DNA of 64,000 nucleotides from Streptomyces litmocidini (GCF_014649755.1 NZ_BMTQ01000019.1:62001-126000), one strand, 5' to 3'; positions 31,650 through 41,036 are shown, counted from the first letter of the stretch. Program-made: numbers and translations. Notes: generated by a model from the letters alone, not told the origin.

Positions 31650-32290
31650 TCACCTCTCGCAGTACGCCTGGGAGTTGACCTCGCCGCGGGCCCACTGCTC
31701 GTGGTGCGCCCCCTCGTGTCCGGCCTCGGCGCGTCGCTCGTCCACGGTTCCTCGTTGTTCCCCGCGCACCCGTAGCCGTTCACGGACCGGTGCTTCACGG
31801 ACTCCGGCTTCGGGCCCGCGCCCAGGAACCGGGCGATCCCCGGGCCGTACTCGCGCGCCCCGACGGGGGTGAGGCCCGTCCCGGGTCCGCCGGTTCGCCG
31901 GTTCGCCGAGGAGCGCCGATCGTCGGGCCGCGTGCCCGCGGCTCCCGCGCGCGGCCCGCCGAAGGGGGTGGTGCACCGCTTCGTCACCGCCTGCGCGGTG
32001 GCGTCCAGGGCCGGGCCGCCGGCGCCGCGATGGTCCCCGGCCAGGAAGAACGGCTCCGTCGTGCCGGTGACCCCGTGGTGCGGCTCCGTCGCGCCCAGGC
32101 GGACGACGGACTCGCCGTCGCCGGCCTCCGCGCGCCGGACGAGCAGAGCACCCTCCGCGCCGTAGGGGTACGACGCCTTCTTCGTGCCCTCCGTCGGCGT
32201 CGCGAGCTCGTCCTCGGCGTTCGGGTCGGGCTCTGCGCCGCCCCGGCCGGGCCGGGGCGTCCTCGTACTCGTCGTCGACGTACGTGCCCA
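31650..32290 (-). pseudogene. Decayed coding sequence with two apparent frame shifts
   Basis: Third-position GC follows one frame near 32290-32250 (LGTYVDDEYEDAPARPG), a second frame from ~32240 to ~31760 (SYPYGAEGALLVRRAEAGDG ... SVNGYGCAGNNEE), and the first frame again from ~31745 to a stop at 31650 (GAHHEQWARGEVNSQAYCER). Each segment is protein-like only in its own frame, so two opposite-sense indels are the simplest reading. There is no plausible start codon because a terminator hairpin immediately precedes it. I do not recognise the protein. Sequencing error is an alternative. The last 31 codons could also be a separate GTG-started mini-gene with GAGGAACC before it. Confidence 0.5.
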
Positions 32291-32299
32291 GCGGTACGA

Positions 32300-32335
32300 C
32301 AACGGCGCCGACCCCCGGGCAGGGGCGGCGCCGTT
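32300..32335 (-). terminator. prfB terminator
   Basis: An 11-bp perfect stem (CAACGGCGCCG) extended by a CCCC/GGGG inner pair, starting 30 bases after the prfB stop. Confidence 0.82.
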
Positions 32336-32365
32336 GTGCGAGCGGTGGCGGGGTCGGTCTCCCGA

Positions 32366-33469
32366 CTACTTGTCCTGCTGCTTGCGCCAGCGGATGCCGG
32401 CCTCCAGGAAGCCGTCGATCTCGCCGTCCAGGACGGCCTGCGGGTTGCCGACCTCGAACTCCGTGCGGAGGTCCTTGACCATCTGGTAGGGGTGCAGGAC
32501 GTACGAACGCATCTGGTTGCCCCAGGAGCTGCCGCTGTCCTTGAGGGCGTCCATCTTGGCGCGCTCCTCCTGGCGCTGGCGCTCCAGGAGCTTGGCCTGG
32601 AGGACGTTCATGGCGCTCGCCTTGTTCTGGATCTGGGAGCGCTCGTTCTGGCAGGAGACGACGATGCCGGTCGGGAGGTGCGTGATCCGCACGGCCGAGT
32701 CGGTCGTGTTGACGCCCTGGCCGCCGGGGCCGGAGGCGCGGTACACGTCGATGCGCAGGTCCGACTCGTCGATCTCGACGTGGTCCGAGGACTCGACGAC
32801 CGGGAGGATCTCGACGCCGGCGAAGGACGTCTGACGGCGGCCCTGGTTGTCGAAGGGCGAGATGCGGACGAGGCGGTGGGTCCCCTGCTCGACGGAGAGC
32901 GTGCCGTAGGCGTACGGGGCCTTCACGACGAAGGTGGTGGACTTGATGCCGGCCTCTTCCGCGTACGACGTCTCGTAGACCTCCGTGGAGTAGCCGTGGC
33001 GCTCGGCCCAGCGCAGGTACATGCGCTGGAGCCGCTCGGCGAAGTCGGAGGCGTCGACGCCGCCGGCCTCGGCCCGGATGTTGACCAGGGCCTCGCGCTC
33101 GTCGTACTCGCCGGAGAGGAGGGTGCGGACCTCCATCTCGTCGAGGGCCTTGCGGACGGAGACGAGCTCCGCCTCGGCCTCGGCGAGGGTGTCCGGGTCG
33201 TCCATCTCCTCGGCGAGCTCGAAGAGCACTCCGAGGTCGTCGATCCGGCCGCGCAGGGTCTCGGCCTTGCGGACCTCCGCCTGGAGGTGCGAAAGCTTGC
33301 TCGTGATCTTCTGCGCCGCCTCCGGGTCGTCCCACAGGGACGGGGCCGCGGCCTGCTCTTCGAGCACGGCGATGTCTGCCCTCAGCTTCTCGAGGTCCAG
33401 GACGGCCTCGATCGACCCCATGGTCGAGGAGAGGGACTTCAGCTCTTCGGATACATCGACGACTGCCAC
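32366..33469 (-). CDS. prfB: Peptide chain release factor 2
   Basis: This is a 367-residue RF2 that ends translation at UGA and UAA. The N-terminal helical domain spans ~1-110. The SPF stop-codon motif is in VRISPFDNQGRR near 205, and the universal GGQ is in ASGPGGQGVNTTDSAVR near 247. The frame is continuous from ATG 33469, so there is no programmed frameshift of the type used in E. coli. It is monocistronic with a strong terminator. Confidence 0.97.
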   Translation of the reverse strand: MAVVDVSEELKSLSSTMGSIEAVLDLEKLRADIAVLEEQAAAPSLWDDPEAAQKITSKLSHLQAEVRKAETLRGRIDDLGVLFELAEEMDDPDTLAEAEAELVSVRKALDEMEVRTLLSGEYDEREALVNIRAEAGGVDASDFAERLQRMYLRWAERHGYSTEVYETSYAEEAGIKSTTFVVKAPYAYGTLSVEQGTHRLVRISPFDNQGRRQTSFAGVEILPVVESSDHVEIDESDLRIDVYRASGPGGQGVNTTDSAVRITHLPTGIVVSCQNERSQIQNKASAMNVLQAKLLERQRQEERAKMDALKDSGSSWGNQMRSYVLHPYQMVKDLRTEFEVGNPQAVLDGEIDGFLEAGIRWRKQQDK

Positions 33470-33517
33470 GCGTCCAGCGTAACGGCTCCGGGCCAGGAGC
33501 CGAACCTGTGACGGGTG

Positions 33518-34756
33518 CTACGGCCGGGAGGACTGCTTGGAGTCCTGTGGCGGGGCCTCCCCGTCGCCGGAGGCCGCCAGGTAGCCGCCGACGCCGAGCG
33601 CGCCCGCGACCACGACCGCCGCGACGGCGAGGGTGATCCTCCTCTTGCGGACCACGCCCGCCTTGTGGCGGGCCGAGCCGGGGCGGCGGGCGCCGGAGGG
33701 GCGCGGGGCGCGGGCGGTGCCGAGGGGGCCGCCGGAGAGCTCGTCGGGGGCCGGGACCCGCATGGAGGTGTGGGTGTCGCGGTTGGAGTCGGCGGAGGCG
33801 CCGGGGACGAGCGGGACGGCGGAGCGGCGGGGGCCCTGTTCGCCCGCGCCCGCGGCGGTGGCGAACGTGTCCTCCTCGTACGGCTCCGGGGACGGTTCCG
33901 CGCCCGGCTCGTCGACGTCCAGCGGCGGGATGCCCTTGAGGAGCGGCAGGACGTCCCCGAGGCGGGCGGCCAGCTCGGAGGCGCGCAGTCGGGAGGCGGG
34001 GGCCTTGGCGAGGCATTGGACGATCGTCTGCCACAGCTCCTCGGGGATGCCGGGGAGCGGGACGACGGTCTCGGTGACGTGGCGGCGCAGGACCGCGCCG
34101 GGGTGGCCGCCGCCGAACGGGGTGAAGCCGGCCAGCAGTTCGTACAGGACGGTCGCGAGGGCGTAGATGTCGACGGCGGCGCGCGGCGGGAGGCCCTCGA
34201 CGATCTCGGGGGCGAGGTAGTCGGGGGTGCCGATGATCCGGGTGGCCTTGGTGCGGCCGGGGGTGTCGATCAGCTTGGCGACGCCGAAGTCGGTGAGGAG
34301 GGCGGGGTGGGCGCCGCCGGGGCCGAGCGGGCCCTCCATGTCGAGCAGGATGTTCTCCGGCTTGACGTCCCGGTGGACGACGCCGGCGGCGTGTGCGGCG
34401 GCGAGGGCCTCGGCGACGTCGGCGACGATCGCGACGGCGGCCTCGGGCGCGAGCCGCCGTTCGCGGTCGAGCCGGGTGCGCAGGTCGGTGCCGCGGACGA
34501 GGTCCATGACGAGGGCGAGGTCGTTGCCGTCGACGACGAGGTCGCGGACCTTGACGACCCGGGGGTGGTCGAGGCCGAGCAGTGCGGTCCGCTCCTGGAC
34601 GAAGCGGCCGACGAGTTCCTGGTCGGAGGCCAGGTCCTCGCGCAGCAGTTTGACGGCGACGGGTCCCTCGGGTCCCTCGCCGAGCCACACCGTTCCGGCG
34701 CTGCCCCGTCCGAGGATCTGGTGGGCGGTGTAGCGGCTGCCGATGTTCCGTGCCAA
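33518..34756 (-). CDS. pkaB: Membrane Ser/Thr protein kinase, PkaB-like
   Basis: This is a 412-residue kinase starting with TTG at 34756 after GAGGGAGCAGTC. The kinase domain is ~8-270 with Gly-rich loop GRGSAGTV, ATP Lys36, HRDVKPEN with catalytic Asp130, and DFG Asp156. A disordered Pro/Ala linker and one membrane helix (~375-395) follow, leaving a short external tail without PASTA domains. All catalytic residues are intact. It lies downstream of a second kinase of the same design, matching the pkaA-pkaB pair of S. coelicolor, although a terminator between them suggests separate control. Confidence 0.88.
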   Translation of the reverse strand: MARNIGSRYTAHQILGRGSAGTVWLGEGPEGPVAVKLLREDLASDQELVGRFVQERTALLGLDHPRVVKVRDLVVDGNDLALVMDLVRGTDLRTRLDRERRLAPEAAVAIVADVAEALAAAHAAGVVHRDVKPENILLDMEGPLGPGGAHPALLTDFGVAKLIDTPGRTKATRIIGTPDYLAPEIVEGLPPRAAVDIYALATVLYELLAGFTPFGGGHPGAVLRRHVTETVVPLPGIPEELWQTIVQCLAKAPASRLRASELAARLGDVLPLLKGIPPLDVDEPGAEPSPEPYEEDTFATAAGAGEQGPRRSAVPLVPGASADSNRDTHTSMRVPAPDELSGGPLGTARAPRPSGARRPGSARHKAGVVRKRRITLAVAAVVVAGALGVGGYLAASGDGEAPPQDSKQSSRP

Positions 34757-34814
34757 GACTGCTCCCTCAGCGGCTGCGGTTCTCGACAAAGCTACGCGTC
34801 CACGGCCGCCGGTC

Positions 34815-34850
34815 TCGACCTCCGAGGGGAAATCACCCCTCGGAAGTCGA
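34815..34850 (-). terminator. Terminator between pkaA and pkaB
   Basis: A 15-bp stem with one mismatch and a 6-base AT-rich loop, 14 bases after the pkaA stop and ~60 bases before the pkaB start. It would reduce read-through into pkaB. Confidence 0.72.
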
Positions 34851-34863
34851 CAAATCGGCAGCG

Positions 34864-36591
34864 TTACTGCCCCGTACCGCCGGTAGCACCCCCGGAACCG
34901 GTGGAGTCCCCGAGCGAGGAGACCCAGTCGCTCACGGCCGAGATGCCGTCGCCGATGGCCTGCCAGTAGCTCTTGCCCTGGGCGACCCAGTCCTGGAGCG
35001 GGGTGAGCTCCCAGACGAGCCAGCCGGCGACCACGAACAGGACGATCATGATCAGGCAGCCCTTGAGGCAGCCGAGACCGGGGATCCGCACCGGGTTGGC
35101 GCTCCGCCGGCGCGGCGGGCGCGGCTCGCGGGGCGCGGGGGCCTGGGGCGGCGGCTGCGGCGGCGCGTACTGCTGCTGGGGCGGGGCGTACTGCTGCGGC
35201 TGAGGGGGCGGCGGGGGCGCGTACTGCTGCGGGGGCTGCTGCTGGTACGGCTGGGGCGCGGGGCGCTGCGGGGCCGGACGCTGCTGCTGGTACGGCTGCT
35301 GTCCGTACGCGCCGGGGCGGCCGTCCTGCGGCTGCTGCTGCTGCGGCCGCCGCTGCGGGCGGCGGCGCAGGGGGTCCTCGCTCGGGTCGAGGTACTGCAC
35401 CTGCGTCTGCTCGTTGCGGTCGCGGACCTGCCGCAGCTGGCTCTGCCAGGGGTGCGGGTCCTCCGGCTGACCGGACTGGGGCGGCTGCGGCGGCACGGGG
35501 GGCATGACGGCCGTCGGGTCGGCGGCGCCCGCCGGGCCGCTGGTCGGCATGACGCTGGTCGCGGCGGCGGGGTCGTACTGCGGGGGCGTCCCGGCGCCGG
35601 CGGCGCCGGTGGGCAGCACCTGGGTCGGGTCGGCGGCGCCGGGGACCGGCGCCTCCGGGGTGCCCGGGACCGGCGCGGGCGCCGGGTCCGGGGCGAGGAG
35701 GGCGCCCACGCCCTCCGCCGCCTCGATCTGGGCGGGGGTGGCGTGCACACCGATGCCGGCGGCGACGGCGCGCAGGCCCCGGGCGAGGTTCACGGCGCTC
35801 GGCCGCTGGTCCGGGTTCTTGCTGAGGCAGCGCTCTATGACCGTCCACAGGGGTCCGGGCACGGTCGAGGGGCGGCGCGGCTCCTCGCTGAGGTGGCGGT
35901 GGAGGACCTCCAGGGCGGTGCCGCCCGCGAACGGGGGCCGGCCGGTGACCAGCTCGTAGAGGAGGATGCCGGCGCCGTAGATGTCGACGGCGGAGGTCTG
36001 CGGGCGGCCCTCGGCGGACTCGGGCGCCACGTACGCGGGCGTGCCGACGAACTCGTGGGTGCGGGTCAGGCCCGGGGAGTCCGCGAGGCGCGCGATGCCG
36101 AAGTCGGTCAGCATCGGGTGCATCTCGCCGCCCTGCTCGGCGAGCAGGACGTTGGCCGGCTTGAGGTCGCGGTGGACGACGCCGTCGGCGTGGCTGGCGG
36201 CGAGCGCGTCGGCGATCTGGGCGGTGAGGAGGGCGGCGGCGACCGGGGTGAGCGGGCCGCTCTCCCTGATGTACCGGTGCAGGTCGGGGCCCTCGACGAG
36301 GTCCATGACGAGGGCGAGGACATCGCCCTCGACCACCAGGTCGCGGGTGCGCACGATGTTCGGATGGGTCAGCCGGAGCAGCACGGACCGCTCGCGCAGG
36401 AAGCGCATCACGATGTCCGCGTCGTTGGCCAGCTCCTCCTTGAGGACCTTGATCGCCACGGTCTCGCCGGGCTGGCCGGGCACGGCCGCCTCGGCGCCCG
36501 CCGTCTCCCGCTGGCGGGCTCGCCAGACGGTGCCCGTGGCGCCGCGGCCGAGCGGCTCCTCGAGCAGGTACTTGCTGCCGATAGGCCGCAC
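34864..36591 (-). CDS. pkaA: Membrane Ser/Thr protein kinase, PkaA-like
   Basis: This is a 575-residue kinase. GTG 36591 is used because AGGGAG lies nine bases upstream and the sequence then matches kinase N-termini (IGSKYLLEEPLGRGATGTV). The kinase domain spans ~7-270 with Lys48, catalytic Asp142 (HRDLKPAN) and DFG Asp163. A ~230-residue Pro/Gln-rich linker with QQYAPP and QPYQQQ repeats follows, then one helix (~510-529) and a ~46-residue external tail. No PASTA or other sensor is visible. It is divergent from the giant FHA-FtsK gene, whose FHA domain could read its phosphothreonines. Confidence 0.88.
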   Translation of the reverse strand: MRPIGSKYLLEEPLGRGATGTVWRARQRETAGAEAAVPGQPGETVAIKVLKEELANDADIVMRFLRERSVLLRLTHPNIVRTRDLVVEGDVLALVMDLVEGPDLHRYIRESGPLTPVAAALLTAQIADALAASHADGVVHRDLKPANVLLAEQGGEMHPMLTDFGIARLADSPGLTRTHEFVGTPAYVAPESAEGRPQTSAVDIYGAGILLYELVTGRPPFAGGTALEVLHRHLSEEPRRPSTVPGPLWTVIERCLSKNPDQRPSAVNLARGLRAVAAGIGVHATPAQIEAAEGVGALLAPDPAPAPVPGTPEAPVPGAADPTQVLPTGAAGAGTPPQYDPAAATSVMPTSGPAGAADPTAVMPPVPPQPPQSGQPEDPHPWQSQLRQVRDRNEQTQVQYLDPSEDPLRRRPQRRPQQQQPQDGRPGAYGQQPYQQQRPAPQRPAPQPYQQQPPQQYAPPPPPQPQQYAPPQQQYAPPQPPPQAPAPREPRPPRRRSANPVRIPGLGCLKGCLIMIVLFVVAGWLVWELTPLQDWVAQGKSYWQAIGDGISAVSDWVSSLGDSTGSGGATGGTGQ

Positions 36592-37100
36592 GTCACGCGC
36601 TCCCTGCTGATCGTCGGTCCTGGGGTGGTTCCCGGGGTGTCCCGGGGTCCCTGTCCGCTGTCGCCCCGGGTCCCTGTCCTCTGTTGTGACCCCGTCCGGG
36701 TGTCCGACCCACTTTAGTGCCGCCGAACGGGTCACAGACCGGTCGTCCACAGGCCGGTCCCGCTGCCGTGCCCGGGTCTCGCCGGGGGGTCGGAGCGGAC
36801 GGAACTTGTCCGGAAGAAGACGCTCCACGGCGGGCTCCGGTTGCCAGGCATGGTCCGAAGGCATGCCCAACCAGGCTATTTCCCGCCCACTGCCGAACAT
36901 TCAAGATCACTTGTGACCGACCCGTGGGCGTGTTGTCGGTGGCAGGTGCGAGGATGCCTCCAGCACGTCGCGTCGACGGGGTCGGGAGCCCCCGCGCCGT
37001 GCCGACCTGTACCGGGCGACGCGTCCGTGCCGGGTGGGGGGAGACACAGGGCGGTTCCCCCCTGCCGAGCCGGCTCGCGCAGAAGGGACCGCTGACGGCG
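36592..37100. other. Divergent control region between pkaA and the FHA-FtsK gene
   Basis: This 509-base spacer should hold both promoters. The plus-strand frame stays open upstream of 37101, but its third-position GC drops there, so I do not extend the gene into it. I see no clear -35/-10 pair or operator. Confidence 0.45.
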
Positions 37101-40100
37101 ATGCAGATCCGGCTGACCGTCCTCGCGCCGTACGCCGGCCATGGCGCCGGGCGCGCCTGCGACGTGCTCGTCACGGCCCCCGCCGGGACGGCCCTCGCCG
37201 CCGTGGCCTCCCACCTCGCCGCCGCCGTCACCGGCCCCGACACCTCCGCCTCGGGCACGACCGTGCTCTACGCGGGCGCGGAGCGGCTCGACGGCCGGCG
37301 CTGCGTCCTCGGCGAGCCCCCGCTGGTCGACGGCGCGGTCCTCTCCCTCCAGGTCCCCGGCCCGGACGACCGGGTCGACGAGACGGCCTCCGCCCGGCTG
37401 CACGTGGTGGCCGGCCCGGACGCGGGCGGAGTGCACCTGCTGCACGGCGGAGCGATCAGAATCGGCCGTTCCGCCGACGCCGACGTGCCCCTCGACGACC
37501 CCGACGTCTCCCGCGCCCACTGCACGGTGACCGTCGGCGGGGACGGGCGGGTCACGGTCTCCGACCGCGGCTCCACGAACGGCACGACGCTCGACGGCGT
37601 GCCCGTCGGCGACCGCCCCGTGCCGCTCCGCCCCGGCGCGCTGCTGCGCCTCGGCGAGTCCGCCCTCCGGCTGACGGGCCCCGTCGGCGCTCCTGGCGCC
37701 CCCGGCGACACGGACGCGGTGGCGACCGCCCCGGACGGCGAGGGCCATCTGCGCGTCGCGCACGGGACGCGCCCGCCGGACCGCACCGACCGGGTGGGAC
37801 CGGGCGACGACACCACCCACGGCGGAGCGCGCGGCATCGCGTACGGCGAGGTCCACGACGGGGGCCACGCGCACGCGGGGGACCCGCACGACGGCCCCGC
37901 CCCCCGCGACGGGGACGAGCCGCACGGCAGGCCCCTGGGGACCGACCGGACCGGGGACCCGGAAGACGCGCCCACCGTTCCCGCGCGCGGCGGCAGGCGC
38001 GGCCTCGGCGCGTGGGCCCGGCGGCTCGCGGGCGGCGGCCGCGAGGAGCTCCCCGCCCCCGCCGGCCTCCACGACTCCCCGGACACGCACGCGGGCACCC
38101 GGCCCGACCCCGGCGTCCGGGACGGCGCCCCCGGCCCCGTGCCGCGCGCCGACACCTGGCCCGACCCGGCCACCGTCCTGCTCACCGCCCTCGGCCCGGG
38201 CCCCCGGCTCTGGGAGCGGGCCCAGGACCACCCCGAGTCCCTGGTGGTCCGGCTCGGCACGACCGACCGCGCCGAACTCTCCGGCGTGCCGGTCACCGTC
38301 GGACTGCGCGAGGCAGGGTCCCTCGGCCTGGCGGGCCCCGGCGACCGGCTCGCCGGCCTCGCGCGCTCGGTCGTGGCCCAGCTCGCCGCCCTGCACTCCC
38401 CCTCCGACCTGGAGATCGTCCTCATCAGCGCCGACCGGAACCGCTCCCTGGAGGAGCGGCGCCGCGCCTGGGGCTGGCTCGGCTGGCTCCCGCACGTCCG
38501 GCCGGCCCACGGGCAGGACTGCCGGCTGCTCCTGGCGTACGACCGCGACCAGGCCCACGCGCGTACGGCCGAGCTGACCCGCCGGCTCGACGACGGGCCG
38601 CTCGGCCCCGGCTGGCCCAGCGCCGACCGCGCGTCGATCGCCGAGGCCGCCTCCCGGCACGACGGGCCGACGACGGTCGTCGTCGTCGACGGCGACCCCG
38701 GATCGGCGGCCCTCCGCGAGACGGTCGCGCGGCTCGCGGGCGTGGGCGCGGCGGCCGGAATCCACCTCCTGTGCCTCGCCGAGGCGCCCTCCGCCACCCC
38801 GGAATCACCCGTGGCCGCCACGTACGAGGCCGCGTGCGCCGCGTCCCTCGCCTTCCGCGAGTGCGGGGCCGCGGTGCTCCTGAGCGGTGACGTGGCGACG
38901 GCCCTGCGGTTGCTCCGGACCTCCGGCGGGCGGCTCGCGGGCCACGGCACCGTCGGTGTCGTCGACGCGGTCTCCGTCGCCTGGGCCGAGCGGTTCGGCC
39001 GGGCCCTCGCCCCGCTGCGCCCCGAGACGGCCGCGGCGCCCGGTGCCCGGGCCGCCGCGCTGCCCCCGTCGGCCCGGCTCCTCGACGAGCTCGGGCTCGC
39101 CCGTGCCACCCCCGCCTCCCTGATGGCCCGCTGGGCCTCCGCCGGGGACGGCACGGCCGTCCTGGGCGCGGGCCCGCGCGGACCGCTCTCCGTGGACCTC
39201 ACCAAGGAGGGCCCGCACCTGCTGATCGAGGGCCCGGCGGGCAGCGGACGCACGGAGCTGCTCCGCTCGATCGCCGCCTCGCTCGCGGCGGGCGGCCGTC
39301 CCGACCGGCTCGGCCTGCTCCTCGTGGACGGCGCGGGCGGCGAGCGCGGCGAGGGCCTCTCGGTCTGTACGGAGCTGCCGCACGTCACCGAGCACCTGGT
39401 CGCCTCGGACCCGGTGCGGATGCGGGAGTTCGCGCAGGCGCTCGGCGCCGAGCTGAAGCGCCGGGCGGAGCTTCTGGGCGACGGGCACTTCGCCGACCGC
39501 CGGGGCGGCCGCACGCCCGTCGCGGACCGGCTGATCGGGCAGCGCGCCCCGAGCGCGGCGGAGACCGTGCCCCAGGGCGCCCGCGCGACCGTCCGCGTCC
39601 CGGACACCGGCGACCTCGCGGACCGCGCGAGCGGCCGCACGCTGCGCACGGGCGACGGCACGATCGGCTCGCTCCCGAACAGCGGCCGCGTTCCGCGCGC
39701 GGCCGCGGACGACGTGACGGGCCGCACGAGCAGCCGCGTCCCGTACCCGGGCGCCGACGACGTCACCGGCCGGAGCAGCAGCCGCACCCCGTACCCCGGC
39801 GGCGAGGACCTCACCGGCCGGAGCAGCAGCCGCACGCCGTACCCCGGCGCCGACGACGTGCCGGGCCGCACGAGCAGCCGTGTCCCGTACCCGGGCGCCG
39901 ACGACGTCACCGGCCGGAGCAGCAGCCGCACCCCGTACCCCGGCGCGGGCGATCTCGGCGACCGTCCGAGCGGGCGCGTCCCCCGTGCCGGGAGCGGGGC
40001 GCTCGACGAGCGGTCCGGTGCGCGGGCGCGGTCCGGCGGGGACGCCTTCCTGGCCGACACGCCCAGCGGGCGGCTGCCGCGGCGGGACGGCGGGACCCCC

Positions 40101-41036
40101 GACGACCGCCCGAGCAGCCGCACCCTCCGCACGGGCGACGGCGACCTCACCGAGCACCCGGGCGCCCGCACCCCGCGCCGAGGCGCCGCCGACGTGACGG
40201 GCCGTACGAGCGGCCGCGTCCCGTACCCGGGCGCCGACGACGTCACCGGCCGGAGCAGCAGCCGCACCCCGTACCCCGGCGCCGACGACGTGACGGGCCG
40301 CTCCAGCGGCCGCGTCCCGTACCCCTCCGCCGGCGACGTCACCGGCCGGAACAGCGGACGTGTCCCCCGCCCCGCCGCCGGCGACGACCTCGCCACCCGG
40401 GCAGGTGGTCGCATCCCCCACCCCGCCACCGAGGACTCCGCGGGGCGGATCCCCCGGCCCGCTTCCGGGGAGCAGGGGTACGGACGGGCGGCGGGAGCCG
40501 GGCAGCTGCCGCGGCTCGTCGTGCTCGTCGACGACTTCGACGCCCTGGTCGCCCCCGCGCTCGGTGCCCCCGGCCGCCCGGCCGCCGGGTCCGTCGTGCG
40601 GGTCCTGGAGGCCATCGCGCGGAACGGCGAGCGGCTCGGGGTGCACCTCGTGGCGACCTCGGCGCGCCCGGACCGGACCGTCGACACGGAGCTGGCCCAC
40701 GGGGCCCGGCTGCGGATCGTGCTCGACGCGCCGCCGGTGGCGCCGGGCCCGGACGTGCCGGCGGCCGGGCGGGGCCGCCTCGGGCATCCGGACGGCCGGG
40801 TGACCCCCTTCCAGGCGGGTCGCGTCACGGGCCGGATCCCCCGGACGGCGACGCTCCGTCCGACGGTCGTCCCGCTGGAGTGGGAGCGGATGGGCGACCC
40901 GCCCACCCGCCGCCCGGTCCGTGAGCTGGGCAACGGACCGACGGACCTGGCGCTCCTGGCGAGCGCGCTGGACCGGGCGGCGCGCTCGGTCGAGGCGACG
41001 CCGGTGCCCCCGCTGTCCCCGGCCGCGCACGGCTGA
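37101..41036 (+). CDS. FHA-FtsK/EccC-like giant ATPase-fold protein with 16-residue tandem repeat insert
   Basis: This is a 1311-residue protein. An N-terminal ubiquitin-like segment (1-90) is followed by an FHA domain (~99-194) with GRS, SRAH and STNG signatures intact. A charged linker with His/Asp repeats follows, then two regions resembling the FtsK/EccC/EssC ATPase repeats. The second has a P-loop-like GPAGSGRTE (~710), where the usual Lys is Arg, and LLLVDGAGG in place of the VDFKGG strand. A Walker B-like LPRLVVLVDDFDAL occurs only at ~1136. About 300 residues of 16-residue repeats (GRSSSRTPYPGADDVT type) are inserted between these elements. The layout resembles EssC of type VII systems but has no membrane helices. 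It is probably a phosphothreonine-reading scaffold or degenerate ATPase. Confidence 0.8.
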   Translation: MQIRLTVLAPYAGHGAGRACDVLVTAPAGTALAAVASHLAAAVTGPDTSASGTTVLYAGAERLDGRRCVLGEPPLVDGAVLSLQVPGPDDRVDETASARLHVVAGPDAGGVHLLHGGAIRIGRSADADVPLDDPDVSRAHCTVTVGGDGRVTVSDRGSTNGTTLDGVPVGDRPVPLRPGALLRLGESALRLTGPVGAPGAPGDTDAVATAPDGEGHLRVAHGTRPPDRTDRVGPGDDTTHGGARGIAYGEVHDGGHAHAGDPHDGPAPRDGDEPHGRPLGTDRTGDPEDAPTVPARGGRRGLGAWARRLAGGGREELPAPAGLHDSPDTHAGTRPDPGVRDGAPGPVPRADTWPDPATVLLTALGPGPRLWERAQDHPESLVVRLGTTDRAELSGVPVTVGLREAGSLGLAGPGDRLAGLARSVVAQLAALHSPSDLEIVLISADRNRSLEERRRAWGWLGWLPHVRPAHGQDCRLLLAYDRDQAHARTAELTRRLDDGPLGPGWPSADRASIAEAASRHDGPTTVVVVDGDPGSAALRETVARLAGVGAAAGIHLLCLAEAPSATPESPVAATYEAACAASLAFRECGAAVLLSGDVATALRLLRTSGGRLAGHGTVGVVDAVSVAWAERFGRALAPLRPETAAAPGARAAALPPSARLLDELGLARATPASLMARWASAGDGTAVLGAGPRGPLSVDLTKEGPHLLIEGPAGSGRTELLRSIAASLAAGGRPDRLGLLLVDGAGGERGEGLSVCTELPHVTEHLVASDPVRMREFAQALGAELKRRAELLGDGHFADRRGGRTPVADRLIGQRAPSAAETVPQGARATVRVPDTGDLADRASGRTLRTGDGTIGSLPNSGRVPRAAADDVTGRTSSRVPYPGADDVTGRSSSRTPYPGGEDLTGRSSSRTPYPGADDVPGRTSSRVPYPGADDVTGRSSSRTPYPGAGDLGDRPSGRVPRAGSGALDERSGARARSGGDAFLADTPSGRLPRRDGGTPDDRPSSRTLRTGDGDLTEHPGARTPRRGAADVTGRTSGRVPYPGADDVTGRSSSRTPYPGADDVTGRSSGRVPYPSAGDVTGRNSGRVPRPAAGDDLATRAGGRIPHPATEDSAGRIPRPASGEQGYGRAAGAGQLPRLVVLVDDFDALVAPALGAPGRPAAGSVVRVLEAIARNGERLGVHLVATSARPDRTVDTELAHGARLRIVLDAPPVAPGPDVPAAGRGRLGHPDGRVTPFQAGRVTGRIPRTATLRPTVVPLEWERMGDPPTRRPVRELGNGPTDLALLASALDRAARSVEATPVPPLSPAAHG
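39690..40480 (+). repeat. 48-bp coding repeat array inside the FHA-FtsK gene
   Basis: The 48-bp unit encodes 16 residues (consensus GRSSSRTPYPGADDVT). About seven units are near-identical, and further degenerate units (GRVPRAG, RTLRTGDG, GRIPHPAT) extend the array at both ends to about 13-16 copies. The high nucleotide identity of the central units points to recent expansion. Confidence 0.85.

Noticed and set aside
31740..31760. GTG with GAGGAACC upstream as the start of a 31-codon mini-gene
   Set aside because: Possible, but the same frame is better explained as the end of the decayed gene, since the preceding segment is also protein-like.
39690..40480. Repeat array as a CRISPR-like locus
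   Set aside because: The units are contiguous, in frame and without unique spacers, so it is a coding repeat.
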